A stretch of 64,000 nucleotides of DNA. Origin: Streptomyces sp. S.PNR 29 (GTDB taxonomy: Bacteria > Actinomycetota > Actinomycetes > Streptomycetales > Streptomycetaceae). The first letter of the stretch is position 1. The number at the start of each line of letters is the position of its first letter. The translations under genes and the position numbers were made by a program. Positions 27,235-35,768 of the stretch are shown here, piece after piece. The notes under the pieces were generated by a model. It saw nothing but the letters and a program-made list of their open reading frames with translations, made no database searches and was not told the DNA's origin. The DNA is taken from the NCBI RefSeq assembly GCF_030386795.1, contig NZ_JANUQM010000011.1:277501-341500 (forward strand), read 5' to 3'.

Positions 27235-27246
27235 GGACCTCCCGCC

Positions 27247-28059
27247 ATGTCCCCTGTCCGTGGTTACTTCCATCCCAAGACGGCGACGGGAGCCTCGTCG
27301 CTGATCCCGTCCCCGCCGTGGCGCTACTCCGGTGACCTGCTGACTGTCGAGTACCGCACCGATCCCGCCCGCGTCCGCGAACTGCTCCCCGAGCCCCTGG
27401 AGCCGGCGGACGAGGATCCTGGCGCGGTCGCGCTCATCTGGGCCGACTGGCAGTCCTGCTCCGCCTCGGGTGAGGAACTGCTCGACCCCGTGCTGGCCCA
27501 GTACAAGGAGGCCTTCGCGGTCGTCCGCTGCAAGTACAGGGGGCAGACCTACACCCGCTGCGTGTACATCTGGGTCGACAAGGACTTCGCCATCGCTCGC
27601 GGCCTGCACCAGGGCTACCCGAAGAAGCTCGGCTCGATTCACCAGACCCGCCCGCACCCGTACGGTCCCGCCCCGCGCATCGAGGCCGGCGCCCGCTTCG
27701 GCGCCACGCTCGCCGCCGCCGACCGGCGCCTCGCGCAGGCGGTGGTCACCCTGCGGGAGCCGTCCGAGACCAACGGCTTCGTCAACGGACATCCCATGGC
27801 CCACCACCGCTGGCTGCCTTCCATCGAGAAGGGCAAGGGCCTGGCGCTGGACGAACTGATCGAGTCGGGTGCCGCCTCCTTCGAGGGCGGCCGGCCCTGG
27901 CGCGGCGATGCCGAGCTGGAGCTGTTCGAGGCACCCACGGAGGAACTGGCCCGCCTGGAGATCCGCGAACCGATCGCCGCGTACTACCGGCAGGTCGGCG
28001 TCGTCTGGGACGGCGGCCGACTGCTGGAGTCCGGTACCTCGGGCGCCGAGCAACCGTAG
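27247..28059 (+). CDS. Acetoacetate decarboxylase-family protein
   Basis: The 270-residue protein matches the acetoacetate decarboxylase superfamily. The family fold begins with IPSPPWRYSGDLLTVEYRTDP, and HQGYPKKLGSI carries K126/K127, one of which corresponds to the Schiff-base lysine. Some family members are decarboxylases and others are aldolase-dehydratases or hydrolases in aromatic pathways. The genes on either side (reductase, aldehyde dehydrogenase, LigB dioxygenase) suggest it acts on a beta-keto acid or an oxo-acid made by meta cleavage. It follows the reductase by 12 bases. Function beyond the family is open. Confidence 0.85.
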   Translation: MSPVRGYFHPKTATGASSLIPSPPWRYSGDLLTVEYRTDPARVRELLPEPLEPADEDPGAVALIWADWQSCSASGEELLDPVLAQYKEAFAVVRCKYRGQTYTRCVYIWVDKDFAIARGLHQGYPKKLGSIHQTRPHPYGPAPRIEAGARFGATLAAADRRLAQAVVTLREPSETNGFVNGHPMAHHRWLPSIEKGKGLALDELIESGAASFEGGRPWRGDAELELFEAPTEELARLEIREPIAAYYRQVGVVWDGGRLLESGTSGAEQP

Positions 28060-28084
28060 CCACCACACGACCTGGAGACCGGAC

Positions 28085-29551
28085 ATGACCGCACACACCC
28101 TCACGGTGGCCGGGGTCGCCGTCGACACCCGGCACTGGATCGGCGGCGAACGCGTCGCCTCCACCGACACCTTCACCGACGTCTCGCCGATCGACGGTGC
28201 CGTACTCGGCGAGATCTCCCGCGGTACGCCGACCGAGGCGGACGCCGCCGTCGCCGCCGCCAAGGCCGCCTTCCCCGGCTGGGCCGCCACATCCCGCGCC
28301 GAACGCGCCCGCCTCCTGCACGCCATCGCCGACGGTGTCGACAAGCGGCTCGAGGAACTGGCGATCGTCGAGACCACGGACAACGGAGCCCTGCTGCGCT
28401 CGCACCGACGAGGTGTGATGCCGCGGGTGGCACACAACTTCCGCTTCTTCGCGGACCGGCTGCTGAAGCTGGAGCACGAGGACTTCGAGACGCGCGGCCA
28501 CACCAATCACGTCAGCTGGGATCCCGCCGGGCCTTGTGTGCTGATCACGCCGTGGAACGCGCCGCTGATGCTGGCCACCTGGAAGGTCGCCCCCGCACTG
28601 GCGGCGGGCAACACCGTCGTCCTCAAGCCCGCCGAGTGGTCCCCGCTCACCGCCTCGCTGCTCGCCGACATCGCCGCCGAGGCCGGGCTGCCGCCTGGTG
28701 TCTTCAACGTCGTGCAGGGCTACGGCTCCGAGATCGGCCCCGCGCTCACCGGGAACCCGGACGTGCGCCGGATCAGCTTTACCGGTTCTGTGCCCACGGC
28801 CCGGCGGATCGCCGCGTCCGCCGCCGCGAACCTGACCCCGCTCAGCCTCGAACTGGGCGGCAAGTCACCGCTGTTGGTGTTCGCCGATGCCGACCTGGAG
28901 CTCGCCGTCGACCTCGCGGTGGAGCAGTACGACAACGCCGGACAGGTCTGCCTCGCGGCCACCCGCATCCTCGTCGAGGAATCGGTCGCCGAGGAGTTCA
29001 CGCGCCGGTTCGTGGAGAAGGCCACTGCCTTGAAGCAGGGCGACCCGCGTGACGAGGCCACCGACATCGGCCCCACCATCCACCCCCGCCAGCTGGAGAA
29101 GATCGACGGCTTCGTGCGGCGGGCGCTCGCCGCCGGCGCTCGGGCCGTGATCGGAGGGCACCGCAACGACGGTCAGTACTATGCCCCGACCCTCCTCACC
29201 GATGTGGCGCAGGACTCGGAGATCGTGCAGGAGGAGGTCTTCGGGCCGGTCCTGACCCTCCAGACCTTCAGCACCGAGGAAGAAGCCGTACGCCTCGCCA
29301 ACGACACCCGCTTCGGCCTCGCCGCCACCCTCGCCACCGGGGACCCCGAGCGAGCCGGGCGCGTCACCGCACAGCTTGTCGCGGGCACGGTGTGGGTCAA
29401 CTGCTTCTTCGTCCGCGACCTCCAGGCCCCCTTCGGCGGTTCCCGCCACTCCGGTGTCGGGCGTGAGGGAGGCACCTGGAGCTTCGACTTCTACTGCGAT
29501 CTGAAGAACACCGTGACCGCCCCGCAGGGATGGAGCCAGAGCCATGGGTGA
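28085..29551 (+). CDS. Aldehyde dehydrogenase (HpcC/HpaE-like)
   Basis: This 488-residue dehydrogenase contains TPWNAPL with the oxyanion Asn, VLKPAEWSPLT (cofactor), LELGGKSPLLVF with the general base and DNAGQVCLAATR with the nucleophile Cys. The gene overlaps the LigB dioxygenase by 8 bases and is followed by an HpcE-like enzyme. That order is known from homoprotocatechuate meta-cleavage clusters, where this enzyme oxidises 5-carboxymethyl-2-hydroxymuconate semialdehyde. That assignment is inference from order; the enzyme could equally oxidise an amine-derived aldehyde. Confidence 0.88.
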   Translation: MTAHTLTVAGVAVDTRHWIGGERVASTDTFTDVSPIDGAVLGEISRGTPTEADAAVAAAKAAFPGWAATSRAERARLLHAIADGVDKRLEELAIVETTDNGALLRSHRRGVMPRVAHNFRFFADRLLKLEHEDFETRGHTNHVSWDPAGPCVLITPWNAPLMLATWKVAPALAAGNTVVLKPAEWSPLTASLLADIAAEAGLPPGVFNVVQGYGSEIGPALTGNPDVRRISFTGSVPTARRIAASAAANLTPLSLELGGKSPLLVFADADLELAVDLAVEQYDNAGQVCLAATRILVEESVAEEFTRRFVEKATALKQGDPRDEATDIGPTIHPRQLEKIDGFVRRALAAGARAVIGGHRNDGQYYAPTLLTDVAQDSEIVQEEVFGPVLTLQTFSTEEEAVRLANDTRFGLAATLATGDPERAGRVTAQLVAGTVWVNCFFVRDLQAPFGGSRHSGVGREGGTWSFDFYCDLKNTVTAPQGWSQSHG

Positions 29552-30479
29552 GATCGTCGGGGCCGGGCTGCTCGCCCACGTCCCCACCATCGTGCTGCCG
29601 GAGGAGGACCGGCTGGAGCTGAACGAGGGCAAGGAGATCACCCTCGTCACCGGCCTGAACCAGCTCCGCAGGGACGTCTTCGAACGCGACGACTACGACA
29701 CCGTCGTCGTCCTGGACTCCCACTGGGCCACCACCGTGGAGTTCGTCGTCACCGCGCAGGCGCGCCGGGCCGGGCTGTTCACCTCCGAGGAACTGCCGCG
29801 GGGGATGTGCCGGATGCCGTACGACTTCGCGGGCGACCCCGAACTCGCCCACAGCATCGCGAAGTTCGCCGACAAGCACGGCACCTGGATCACCGCGATC
29901 GACGACGCGTACCTGCCGATCTACTACGCCACCATCAACCTCTGGAAGTTCCTGGGGGAGGGGCTGCCGGACAAGCGGTGGGTGACCATCGGTGTGTGCC
30001 AGACCGGGGACATGGAGGATCATCTGCGCCTCGGCCGTGCCCTGGCGGACGGTATCGCCGCCACCCGGGGGCGGCGCGTGCTGCTGATCGCCTCCGGGGC
30101 GCTCTCGCACACCTTCTGGCCGCTGCGCGAACTGCGCGACCACGAGGCCAGCGACCCCGTCCACATCCGCACGCCCGAGGCCCGCGAGGCGGACTACGAG
30201 CGGATCGCCTGGTTCAAGGAGGGCCGTCACGACAAGGTCCTCGACACCATGGACGAGTTCTGGAAGTTCAAGCCCGAGGCGAAGTTCTTCCACTACCTGA
30301 TGATGGCCGGCGCCCTCGGCGAGCGCGCCTGCATCGCCAGGGCCCGCCAGTACGGCGAGTACGAGAACTCCGTCGGCACCGGACAGGTCCATCTGTGGTT
30401 CGACCGCCCGGCCGGCGGCTGGACCGGCACGCAAGCATCCATGACCGCCACACCCCGCAACCCGCACAGCCGTATCTGA
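29544..30479 (+). CDS. LigB-type (class III) extradiol dioxygenase, homoprotocatechuate-like
   Basis: The 311-residue protein fits the LigB superfamily. The N-terminal GLLAHVPTIVLPEE holds H12 and VVVLDSHWATT holds H60, two probable iron ligands. ASGALSHTF holds the conserved catalytic-type histidine, and the late FHYLMMAGALGER supplies the acidic residue region. It is the same length as 3,4-dihydroxyphenylacetate 2,3-dioxygenases of this class (about 285-320) and unrelated in fold to the VOC enzymes at 2606 and 47628. It cleaves a catechol next to the hydroxyl groups. With its aldehyde dehydrogenase and FAH neighbours it forms a compact meta-cleavage module. Confidence 0.87.
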   Translation: MGEIVGAGLLAHVPTIVLPEEDRLELNEGKEITLVTGLNQLRRDVFERDDYDTVVVLDSHWATTVEFVVTAQARRAGLFTSEELPRGMCRMPYDFAGDPELAHSIAKFADKHGTWITAIDDAYLPIYYATINLWKFLGEGLPDKRWVTIGVCQTGDMEDHLRLGRALADGIAATRGRRVLLIASGALSHTFWPLRELRDHEASDPVHIRTPEAREADYERIAWFKEGRHDKVLDTMDEFWKFKPEAKFFHYLMMAGALGERACIARARQYGEYENSVGTGQVHLWFDRPAGGWTGTQASMTATPRNPHSRI

Positions 30480-30490
30480 GGAGTTACGCC

Positions 30491-31336
30491 ATGCCCGAAT
30501 ACCGCCGCATCCTCCTCGACGGCGCCGCCGTCCAGGTCACCGTCGACGGCGACGAACTCGTCGCCGGGGACGGCCGCCGCGTCAAGGCCGAGGAGGCGCA
30601 GCACCTGCCCCCGGTCGTCCCCTCAAAGATCATCGCCGTCCACCTCAACCACCGCAGCCGCGTCGACGAGTTCCGGATCGACCTCCCCGACACCCCGACC
30701 TACTTCCACAAGCCGACCTCCTCCCTCAACTCCCACCGCGGCGCGATCGTCCGCCCCGAGGGCTGCAAGTGGCTCAACTACGAGGGCGAGGTCGCCATCG
30801 TCATCGGCAGGACCGCGCGGAACATCCCCCCGGACCAGGCGGGGGAGTACATCGCCGGGTACACGATCGCCAACGACTACGGCCTGCACGACTTCCGCGA
30901 CACCGACGCCGGCTCGATGCTCCGGGTCAAGGGCTCCGACACCCTGTGCCCGCTCGGCCCGGGCCTGGTGACGCATTGGGACTTCCACGGCAAGCGGCTG
31001 CGGACGTACGTCAACGGCGAGATCGTGCAGGACGGTTCGACCGACGAGATGAAGTGGGACATGCACTACCTCGTCGCCGACATCGCCCGGACCATCACCC
31101 TGTACCCGGGCGACGTGCTGCTGTCCGGCACTCCCGCCAACTCCCGCCCCGTACAGCCCGGTGACGTGGTCGAGGTCGAGGTCGAGGGTCTGGGCCGGCT
31201 CACCAACCACATCGTCACCGGCCCGACCCCCATCCGCGCCGACGTCGGCGCCCAGCCCACCGAGTCCGAGGAGGTGCTGTCCACCGCGCTCGGCGGCGAC
31301 TGGGAGTTCCGTGGCATCCGGCCGCCCCGGCGATGA
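30491..31336 (+). CDS. FAH-family decarboxylase/isomerase (HpcE/HpaG-like)
   Basis: The 281-residue protein contains FHKPTSSLNSHRGAIVRP, LNYEGEVAIVIGR with metal-binding glutamates, and GYTIANDYGLHDFRD and GDVLLSGTPANSRPV, all typical of the HpcE/HpaG branch that decarboxylates and isomerises carboxymethyl-oxo-hexenedioate. GAGGAG lies before ATG 30491. Its place right after the LigB dioxygenase and dehydrogenase supports a homoprotocatechuate-like route. Its stop overlaps the ATG of the TetR gene (ATGA), so the operon includes its own regulator. Confidence 0.88.
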   Translation: MPEYRRILLDGAAVQVTVDGDELVAGDGRRVKAEEAQHLPPVVPSKIIAVHLNHRSRVDEFRIDLPDTPTYFHKPTSSLNSHRGAIVRPEGCKWLNYEGEVAIVIGRTARNIPPDQAGEYIAGYTIANDYGLHDFRDTDAGSMLRVKGSDTLCPLGPGLVTHWDFHGKRLRTYVNGEIVQDGSTDEMKWDMHYLVADIARTITLYPGDVLLSGTPANSRPVQPGDVVEVEVEGLGRLTNHIVTGPTPIRADVGAQPTESEEVLSTALGGDWEFRGIRPPRR

Positions 31337-32058
31337 CCGTGCTCGAGGTGACGACCGGGCGTACGGCCGTGTCGGACCCGGCGGGTAAGGTCGCGGGCAT
31401 GACCGCATCCGCCGAGGGAGGACCCCAGGGGCCCGAGGACTCCGAGGGCCGCAAGCCGCGCCGGCGCATGAACTACGGCGAGGGTCGCGAGGCCCTGCTC
31501 AACGCCGCCGTGCGGGTGGTGGCCCGGGGCGGGCTGCGCAAGCTCACCTACCGGGCGGTCGCGGAGGAGGCGGGCACCACACACGGCTTGGTCGTGCACC
31601 ACTTCGGCTCCCGGGACGCTCTCATCGAGGAGGCGCTCGCGCACGCGATCCGCACCTCGCTGGACACCAGCGCGCTCGAGCCCGGCACCGGCAAAGCCGC
31701 GGACTTCGCGGCGGGGGTATCGGAGATGGTCACCACCGATCCGGACAAACAGGCCTTTCAGTACGAACTGCTGCTGGAGGCCCGGCGTCGCCCCGAACTG
31801 TTGCCGCATCTGCGAACGCTGTACGACGAGTACTTCGACGCCACGCAGCGCGAGGTGTCCCGCATGCTGCCCGAAGGTGCCGGCCGCCCGCTCGCCCGGC
31901 TTGTGTTCGCCGCCCTGGACGGGCTTGTGCTGCATCAGCTGGTCTTCGGTGGACCCGGGAGCACCGACGCCGCCATCGAGGAACTGCGGGCCCTGCTCCG
32001 ACGGCTCGGCGCCGACGGTCGCACCGACGCCCGGACCGGCGACGAGTCGCCGGAATAG
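31333..32058 (+). CDS. TetR-family regulator of the amine/meta-cleavage regulon
   Basis: This 241-residue regulator, after about 45 disordered residues, has an N-terminal helix-turn-helix: NYGEGREALLNAAVRVVARGGLRKLTYRAVAEEAGTTHGLVVHHFGSRDALI. This is typical of TetR proteins, followed by a helical ligand domain. ATG 31333 overlaps the previous stop; a second possible start at 31399 has GGTAAGG before it. As the last gene of the operon controlled by operator B, it is a good candidate for binding the 20-bp inverted repeats A-D and responding to a pathway intermediate. Confidence 0.85.
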   Translation: MTVLEVTTGRTAVSDPAGKVAGMTASAEGGPQGPEDSEGRKPRRRMNYGEGREALLNAAVRVVARGGLRKLTYRAVAEEAGTTHGLVVHHFGSRDALIEEALAHAIRTSLDTSALEPGTGKAADFAAGVSEMVTTDPDKQAFQYELLLEARRRPELLPHLRTLYDEYFDATQREVSRMLPEGAGRPLARLVFAALDGLVLHQLVFGGPGSTDAAIEELRALLRRLGADGRTDARTGDESPE

Positions 32059-32367
32059 ACCCTCGGCCGAACCCGCGATCCGGCGCCTCCCGATGTTCCG
32101 GACGTCTGCCGTCCAAGGCCCATTCCGTGGGCGTCCACCCGCCTCCACGCCATGCCCCTGATGCTCCTGCGGTCGAGCGGGCACGGCCGCCGTGGCCAAG
32201 CGCCAGGGCGCCCTCGGCGGATTAAGTGACGGTTACGGCCCCGTAAGGAATCGGAGCCCGGCCGGGAATCCCTTCCCGCCCCCTTGCCAAATGGATAGCT
32301 CCAGCCCACTATGAGGCAACTCGTTTGGCCTGAAATGAAATCGTCCCCCTCCTGGCAGGTGATCCGA
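32059..32367 (+). promoter_or_regulatory. Promoter region of the APC permease
   Basis: About 300 bases without a gene. TTGCCA at 32284-32289 could be the -35 of a promoter whose -10 falls around 32307-32313 (weak match), so transcription would start inside operator C. Nothing else recognisable is present. Confidence 0.4.
32320..32339 (+). promoter_or_regulatory. Operator C, APC permease
   Basis: CTCGTTTGGCCTGAAATGAA: the left arm equals the best half-site, and the right arm keeps GAAATGA. It overlaps two possible upstream ATG codons (32311, 32335), which is one reason the later GTG start is preferred for the permease. Confidence 0.6.
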
Positions 32368-33828
32368 GTGGAAAGTCCGACGGCGGCCAGAACAGACACG
32401 GCGCCCGACGCCTCCACGGCAGGCAAGCTCAAGCCCAACTCCCTAGGCGTGCTGGGCATCCTCTTCTTCGTCCTCTCCGCCCAGGCGCCGCTGACCGGCG
32501 TCGCGGGCGCCGTCCCCATCGCCGTCGCTCTCGGCAACGGTCCAGGCGCGCCCGCCGCCTATGTGGCGGCCGGTGTGATCACCCTGCTCTTCTCGGTCGG
32601 GTTCGTGGCCATGGGGCGGCATGTCGTGGACGCCGGCGCCTTCTACATGTACATCCGCGCAGGGCTCGGCCAACGGCTCGGTTCCGGTAGCGCCGGAGTC
32701 GCGCTGCTGGCCTACTGTGCGATCCAAGCGGCCATGTACGGTCTCTACGGGGCGACCGTGAGCGGCCTGCTGGCGCACCACACGGGCGTGGACGTGCCCT
32801 GGTGGGCCTGCGCACTGGTCACGATGGTGATCGTCCAGGTGCTGGGAGCCGCGGGCATCGAGATGGGCGCCAAGGTGCTGGCCGTCTTCGTGCTGGCGGA
32901 GTTCAGCATCCTGAGTGTCTTCGCGCTGGTCACCCTGTTCAAGGGCGGCGGACCGGAGGGGCTCGGCCTCGCCCAGTCGTTCTCACCCACGGAGGCCCTC
33001 CAGGGGGCTCCGGGAGTCGCGCTGATGTTCGCTGTGGCGTCGATGGTCGGCTTCGAGGCCACCGCGATCTACGGCGAGGAGGCGCGCGAACCTCGCAAGA
33101 CCGTCCCGCGGGCCACCTATCTGGCCGTCGCCGTCGTCGCCGGCTTCTACGCCTTCGCTTCCTGGATGCTGGTCTCCTCCTACGGCGCCTCCAAGGCGGG
33201 CGAGGCCGCGGGCAAGGCACTGGCCGGCGGTGACTCGACGAGCTTCGTCTTCGCGCCGATCGCGGACCTGTTCGGTGCCTGGGTGAACGACGTCCTCCCG
33301 ATCCTGCTGGTCACCTCCCTCTTCGCCGGGATCCTCGCCTTCCACAACTCCGCCAACCGCTATCTCTTCTCGCTCAGCCGCGAGGGGCTGCTGCCCCGCA
33401 AGCTCTCGGCGATCAACCGCCGTCACTCGCCCGGCGTGGCCGGCTGGGTCCAGACGACTGTCGCGGCCCTGATGGTGGTCCCGTTCGCGCTGGCGGGCCA
33501 GGACCCGGTACTCACCCTGTTCTCCTGGGGCAGCGGGGTCGCTGTCCTCGGAATCATGCTGCTGTACCTGCTGACCTCGCTCTCCGTGGTCGTCTTCTTC
33601 CACCGCGGACACCTGGACACCCGGCCGTGGAACACGCGGGTCGCCCCGGCCCTGGGCGCGCTCGGTATCGCCGGCGCGATCTGGCTGATCATCGAGAACT
33701 TCACCACGCTCATCGGAGGCGAACAGAGCACCGCCATCTGGCTGGAACTCACCGTCCCGGCGATCCTGCTCCTGGGCGTGGCCGCGTCCCGGCCGGCCCG
33801 AAAGGCGACCGCGGTCGCCGACGGCTGA
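32368..33828 (+). CDS. APC-superfamily amino acid/amine permease
   Basis: This permease of about 486 residues has roughly 12 membrane segments. SLGVLGILFFVLSAQAPLTGVAG is the first segment, and FEATAIYGEEAREPRKTVPRATYLAVAVV is the conserved loop before segment 6 of the APC/YfnA-like families. It would import an amino acid or amine by cation symport. GTG 32368 follows GGCAGG; starts at 32311 or 32335 are in frame but lie in the operator. It has its own promoter with operator C, so it is probably the uptake system for the amine processed by the glutamine-synthetase-like and Puu-like enzymes. Confidence 0.85.
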   Translation: MESPTAARTDTAPDASTAGKLKPNSLGVLGILFFVLSAQAPLTGVAGAVPIAVALGNGPGAPAAYVAAGVITLLFSVGFVAMGRHVVDAGAFYMYIRAGLGQRLGSGSAGVALLAYCAIQAAMYGLYGATVSGLLAHHTGVDVPWWACALVTMVIVQVLGAAGIEMGAKVLAVFVLAEFSILSVFALVTLFKGGGPEGLGLAQSFSPTEALQGAPGVALMFAVASMVGFEATAIYGEEAREPRKTVPRATYLAVAVVAGFYAFASWMLVSSYGASKAGEAAGKALAGGDSTSFVFAPIADLFGAWVNDVLPILLVTSLFAGILAFHNSANRYLFSLSREGLLPRKLSAINRRHSPGVAGWVQTTVAALMVVPFALAGQDPVLTLFSWGSGVAVLGIMLLYLLTSLSVVVFFHRGHLDTRPWNTRVAPALGALGIAGAIWLIIENFTTLIGGEQSTAIWLELTVPAILLLGVAASRPARKATAVADG

Positions 33829-33856
33829 GGTGTGTCTCGGCCGCTCAGCGGGCCGA

Positions 33857-33897
33857 GCCCGCCACCTGGTCGAGGAACCGTCGACCAGGCGGTGGGC
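33857..33897 (+). terminator. Terminator after the APC permease
   Basis: GCCCGCCACCTGGTCGA (33857-33873) and TCGACCAGGCGGTGGGC (33881-33897) form a 17-bp stem with two mismatches and a 7-base loop, 29 bases after the permease stop. Confidence 0.7.
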
Positions 33898-34217
33898 CTC
33901 CGCCCGAGCCGTCGGCTCCTTGGCCGGGCTCCGGGTGATCCGTTCGCCGGGGGTGGCGCATCAACCGCACGAACCGCTTCGCGTGGCAGGGCCGTCTAGG
34001 CTCCCGGCACCCCACGAGCGCGGTGGCCGAAGCTGGGCTCCCCACGGCCGCCGAGCGCCGGAACGCCCAGGCGAAGGTCTGGCCGAGCGGCACCGGCCCG
34101 CGGACGGTCCAGTAACACGCCGGCCGGCTCCGGCCGGGCTCGTGTCGGGCGACAGGTGCGCGCCCGGTGGCGCCCCTCCCCAGGGGTACGCGGACGCAGA
34201 ACCGATTCCGTGATCCC
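33898..34217. other. Gene-free spacer before the PuuC-like gene
   Basis: No open frame here has recognisable content on either strand. The stretch separates the permease terminator from the promoter of the next unit. Confidence 0.45.
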
Positions 34218-34241
34218 TTGCGACGGCTCTGCGCTCCTATT

Positions 34242-34261
34242 GATGTTTGGTCGCGAATGAT
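34242..34261 (+). promoter_or_regulatory. Operator D and promoter of the PuuC/PuuD-like operon
   Basis: GATGTTTGGTCGCGAATGAT matches operators A-C in both arms (GTTTG...CGAATGA). A -35 TTGCGA (34218-34223) and -10 TGATGT (34241-34246), 17 bases apart, put the operator across the -10 and start. The ribosome site GGGAGG (34265-34270) follows directly, so the leader is very short. Confidence 0.65.
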
Positions 34262-34277
34262 CTCGGGAGGTTCCCCC

Positions 34278-35768
34278 ATGCTGGACGTCACCCACGACGA
34301 GTGGTTGCGCCGTGCCAAGTCCCTGCAACTGTCCGGTGCCCATTACATCGACGGCATCGACGAGAGCGGCGGCGGGGCGGTCTTCGCAGCCGTCTCGCCT
34401 CGTGACGGCCAGGTACTCGCCCAGGTCGCCGACGGGGGCGCCGCCGAGGTGGATGCGGCCGTGGCTGCCGCCCGCCGGGCGTTCGACGCCGGCCCGTGGC
34501 CACGCCGCGCGCCCGCCGAGCGGGGACGCGTGCTCGTGCGCATCGCCAGGCTGCTCGAAGAGCGGCGGGAGGAGGTCGCGCTCACCATCAGCCTGGAGAC
34601 GGGCAAACCGATCACCGACGCCTACGACATCGAACTGCGCGCCGCCATTACCACCTTCCGCTGGTACGGCCAGCTGGCCGACAAGCTCACCGACGAGTCC
34701 CCGCACACCGCCCCCGACGCCCTCGCCCTGGTCACCCGCGAACCGGCTGGCGTCGTCGGCGCCGTCGTCCCCTGGAACTTCCCCCTGACACTGGCGAGTT
34801 GGAAGATCGCACCGGCGCTCGCAGCCGGCTGCACGGTCGTACTGAAGCCGTCCGAAAACTCGCCCCTGTCGGCACTGCTGCTGGGCCGGATCGCCACCGA
34901 GGCCGGACTCCCGCCCGGCGTGCTCAACGTCGTCAACGGCAACGGCCCCGTCGCCGGACGGGCCCTCGGGCTCCATCCCGACGTCGACGTCCTCGCCTTC
35001 ACCGGCTCCACGGCCGTCGGCCGCCACTTCCTGCACTACGCGGCCGACTCCAACCTCAAGCGCGTCTGGCTCGAACTCGGGGGTAAATCCCCCAACATCA
35101 TCCTCCCCGACGCCCCCGACCTGGAGCGGGCCGCCGCCACCGCCGCCTGGGGCATCTTCTTCAACCAGGGCGAGATGTGCACCGCCCCCTCCCGGCTCCT
35201 CGTGCACTCCTCCATCGCCGAACGCGTCACCGAGGCCGTCGTACGCCGGGCCCGTGAACTGCGGATCGGCGATCCCCTCGACCCGGTCACGGAGATGGGC
35301 GCCCTGATCGGCGAGGAGCACCTCGCGCGCGTACGGGACCACATCGACACCGGCCTGAGGGACGGCGCCCGTCTGCTCACGGGCGGCTCCCGCATCCTCA
35401 CCGACACCGGCGGATGCTTCCTGGAGCCGACCGTCTTCGACCACGTCGACCCGGGGATGCGACTGGCCCGCGAGGAGATCTTCGGTCCCGTCCTCGCCGT
35501 CCTCGCCTTCGACGACCTCGACGAGGCCGTACGTCTGGCCAACGACACCGAGTACGGCCTCGCCGCCGGACTGTGGACCTCCGACCTCGCCACCGCCCAC
35601 CGCGTCTCCCGCGCCCTGAAGGCCGGCACGGTCTGGGTGAACTGCTACGAGGAGGGGGATCTGACCGTCCCCTTCGGCGGCATGAAGCAGTCCGGGAACG
35701 GCCGCGACAAGTCCGCGCACGCCCTGGAGAAGTACACCGAGCTCAAGACCACCTGGATCCAGCTGTGA
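34278..35768 (+). CDS. Aldehyde dehydrogenase (PuuC-like)
   Basis: This 496-residue dehydrogenase contains VPWNFPLTLASWKIAPALAAG (oxyanion Asn and cofactor region), VLKPSENSPLSALL, WLELGGKSPNIILPDAPD (general base) and NQGEMCTAPSRLLVH (nucleophile Cys). MCTAPSR and the overall pattern resemble gamma-glutamyl-gamma-aminobutyraldehyde dehydrogenase PuuC and other omega-aldehyde dehydrogenases. GGGAGG fixes ATG 34278. It is coupled by a 4-base overlap to the PuuD-like hydrolase, which strongly suggests that it oxidises a gamma-glutamylated amino-aldehyde. Confidence 0.87.
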   Translation: MLDVTHDEWLRRAKSLQLSGAHYIDGIDESGGGAVFAAVSPRDGQVLAQVADGGAAEVDAAVAAARRAFDAGPWPRRAPAERGRVLVRIARLLEERREEVALTISLETGKPITDAYDIELRAAITTFRWYGQLADKLTDESPHTAPDALALVTREPAGVVGAVVPWNFPLTLASWKIAPALAAGCTVVLKPSENSPLSALLLGRIATEAGLPPGVLNVVNGNGPVAGRALGLHPDVDVLAFTGSTAVGRHFLHYAADSNLKRVWLELGGKSPNIILPDAPDLERAAATAAWGIFFNQGEMCTAPSRLLVHSSIAERVTEAVVRRARELRIGDPLDPVTEMGALIGEEHLARVRDHIDTGLRDGARLLTGGSRILTDTGGCFLEPTVFDHVDPGMRLAREEIFGPVLAVLAFDDLDEAVRLANDTEYGLAAGLWTSDLATAHRVSRALKAGTVWVNCYEEGDLTVPFGGMKQSGNGRDKSAHALEKYTELKTTWIQL

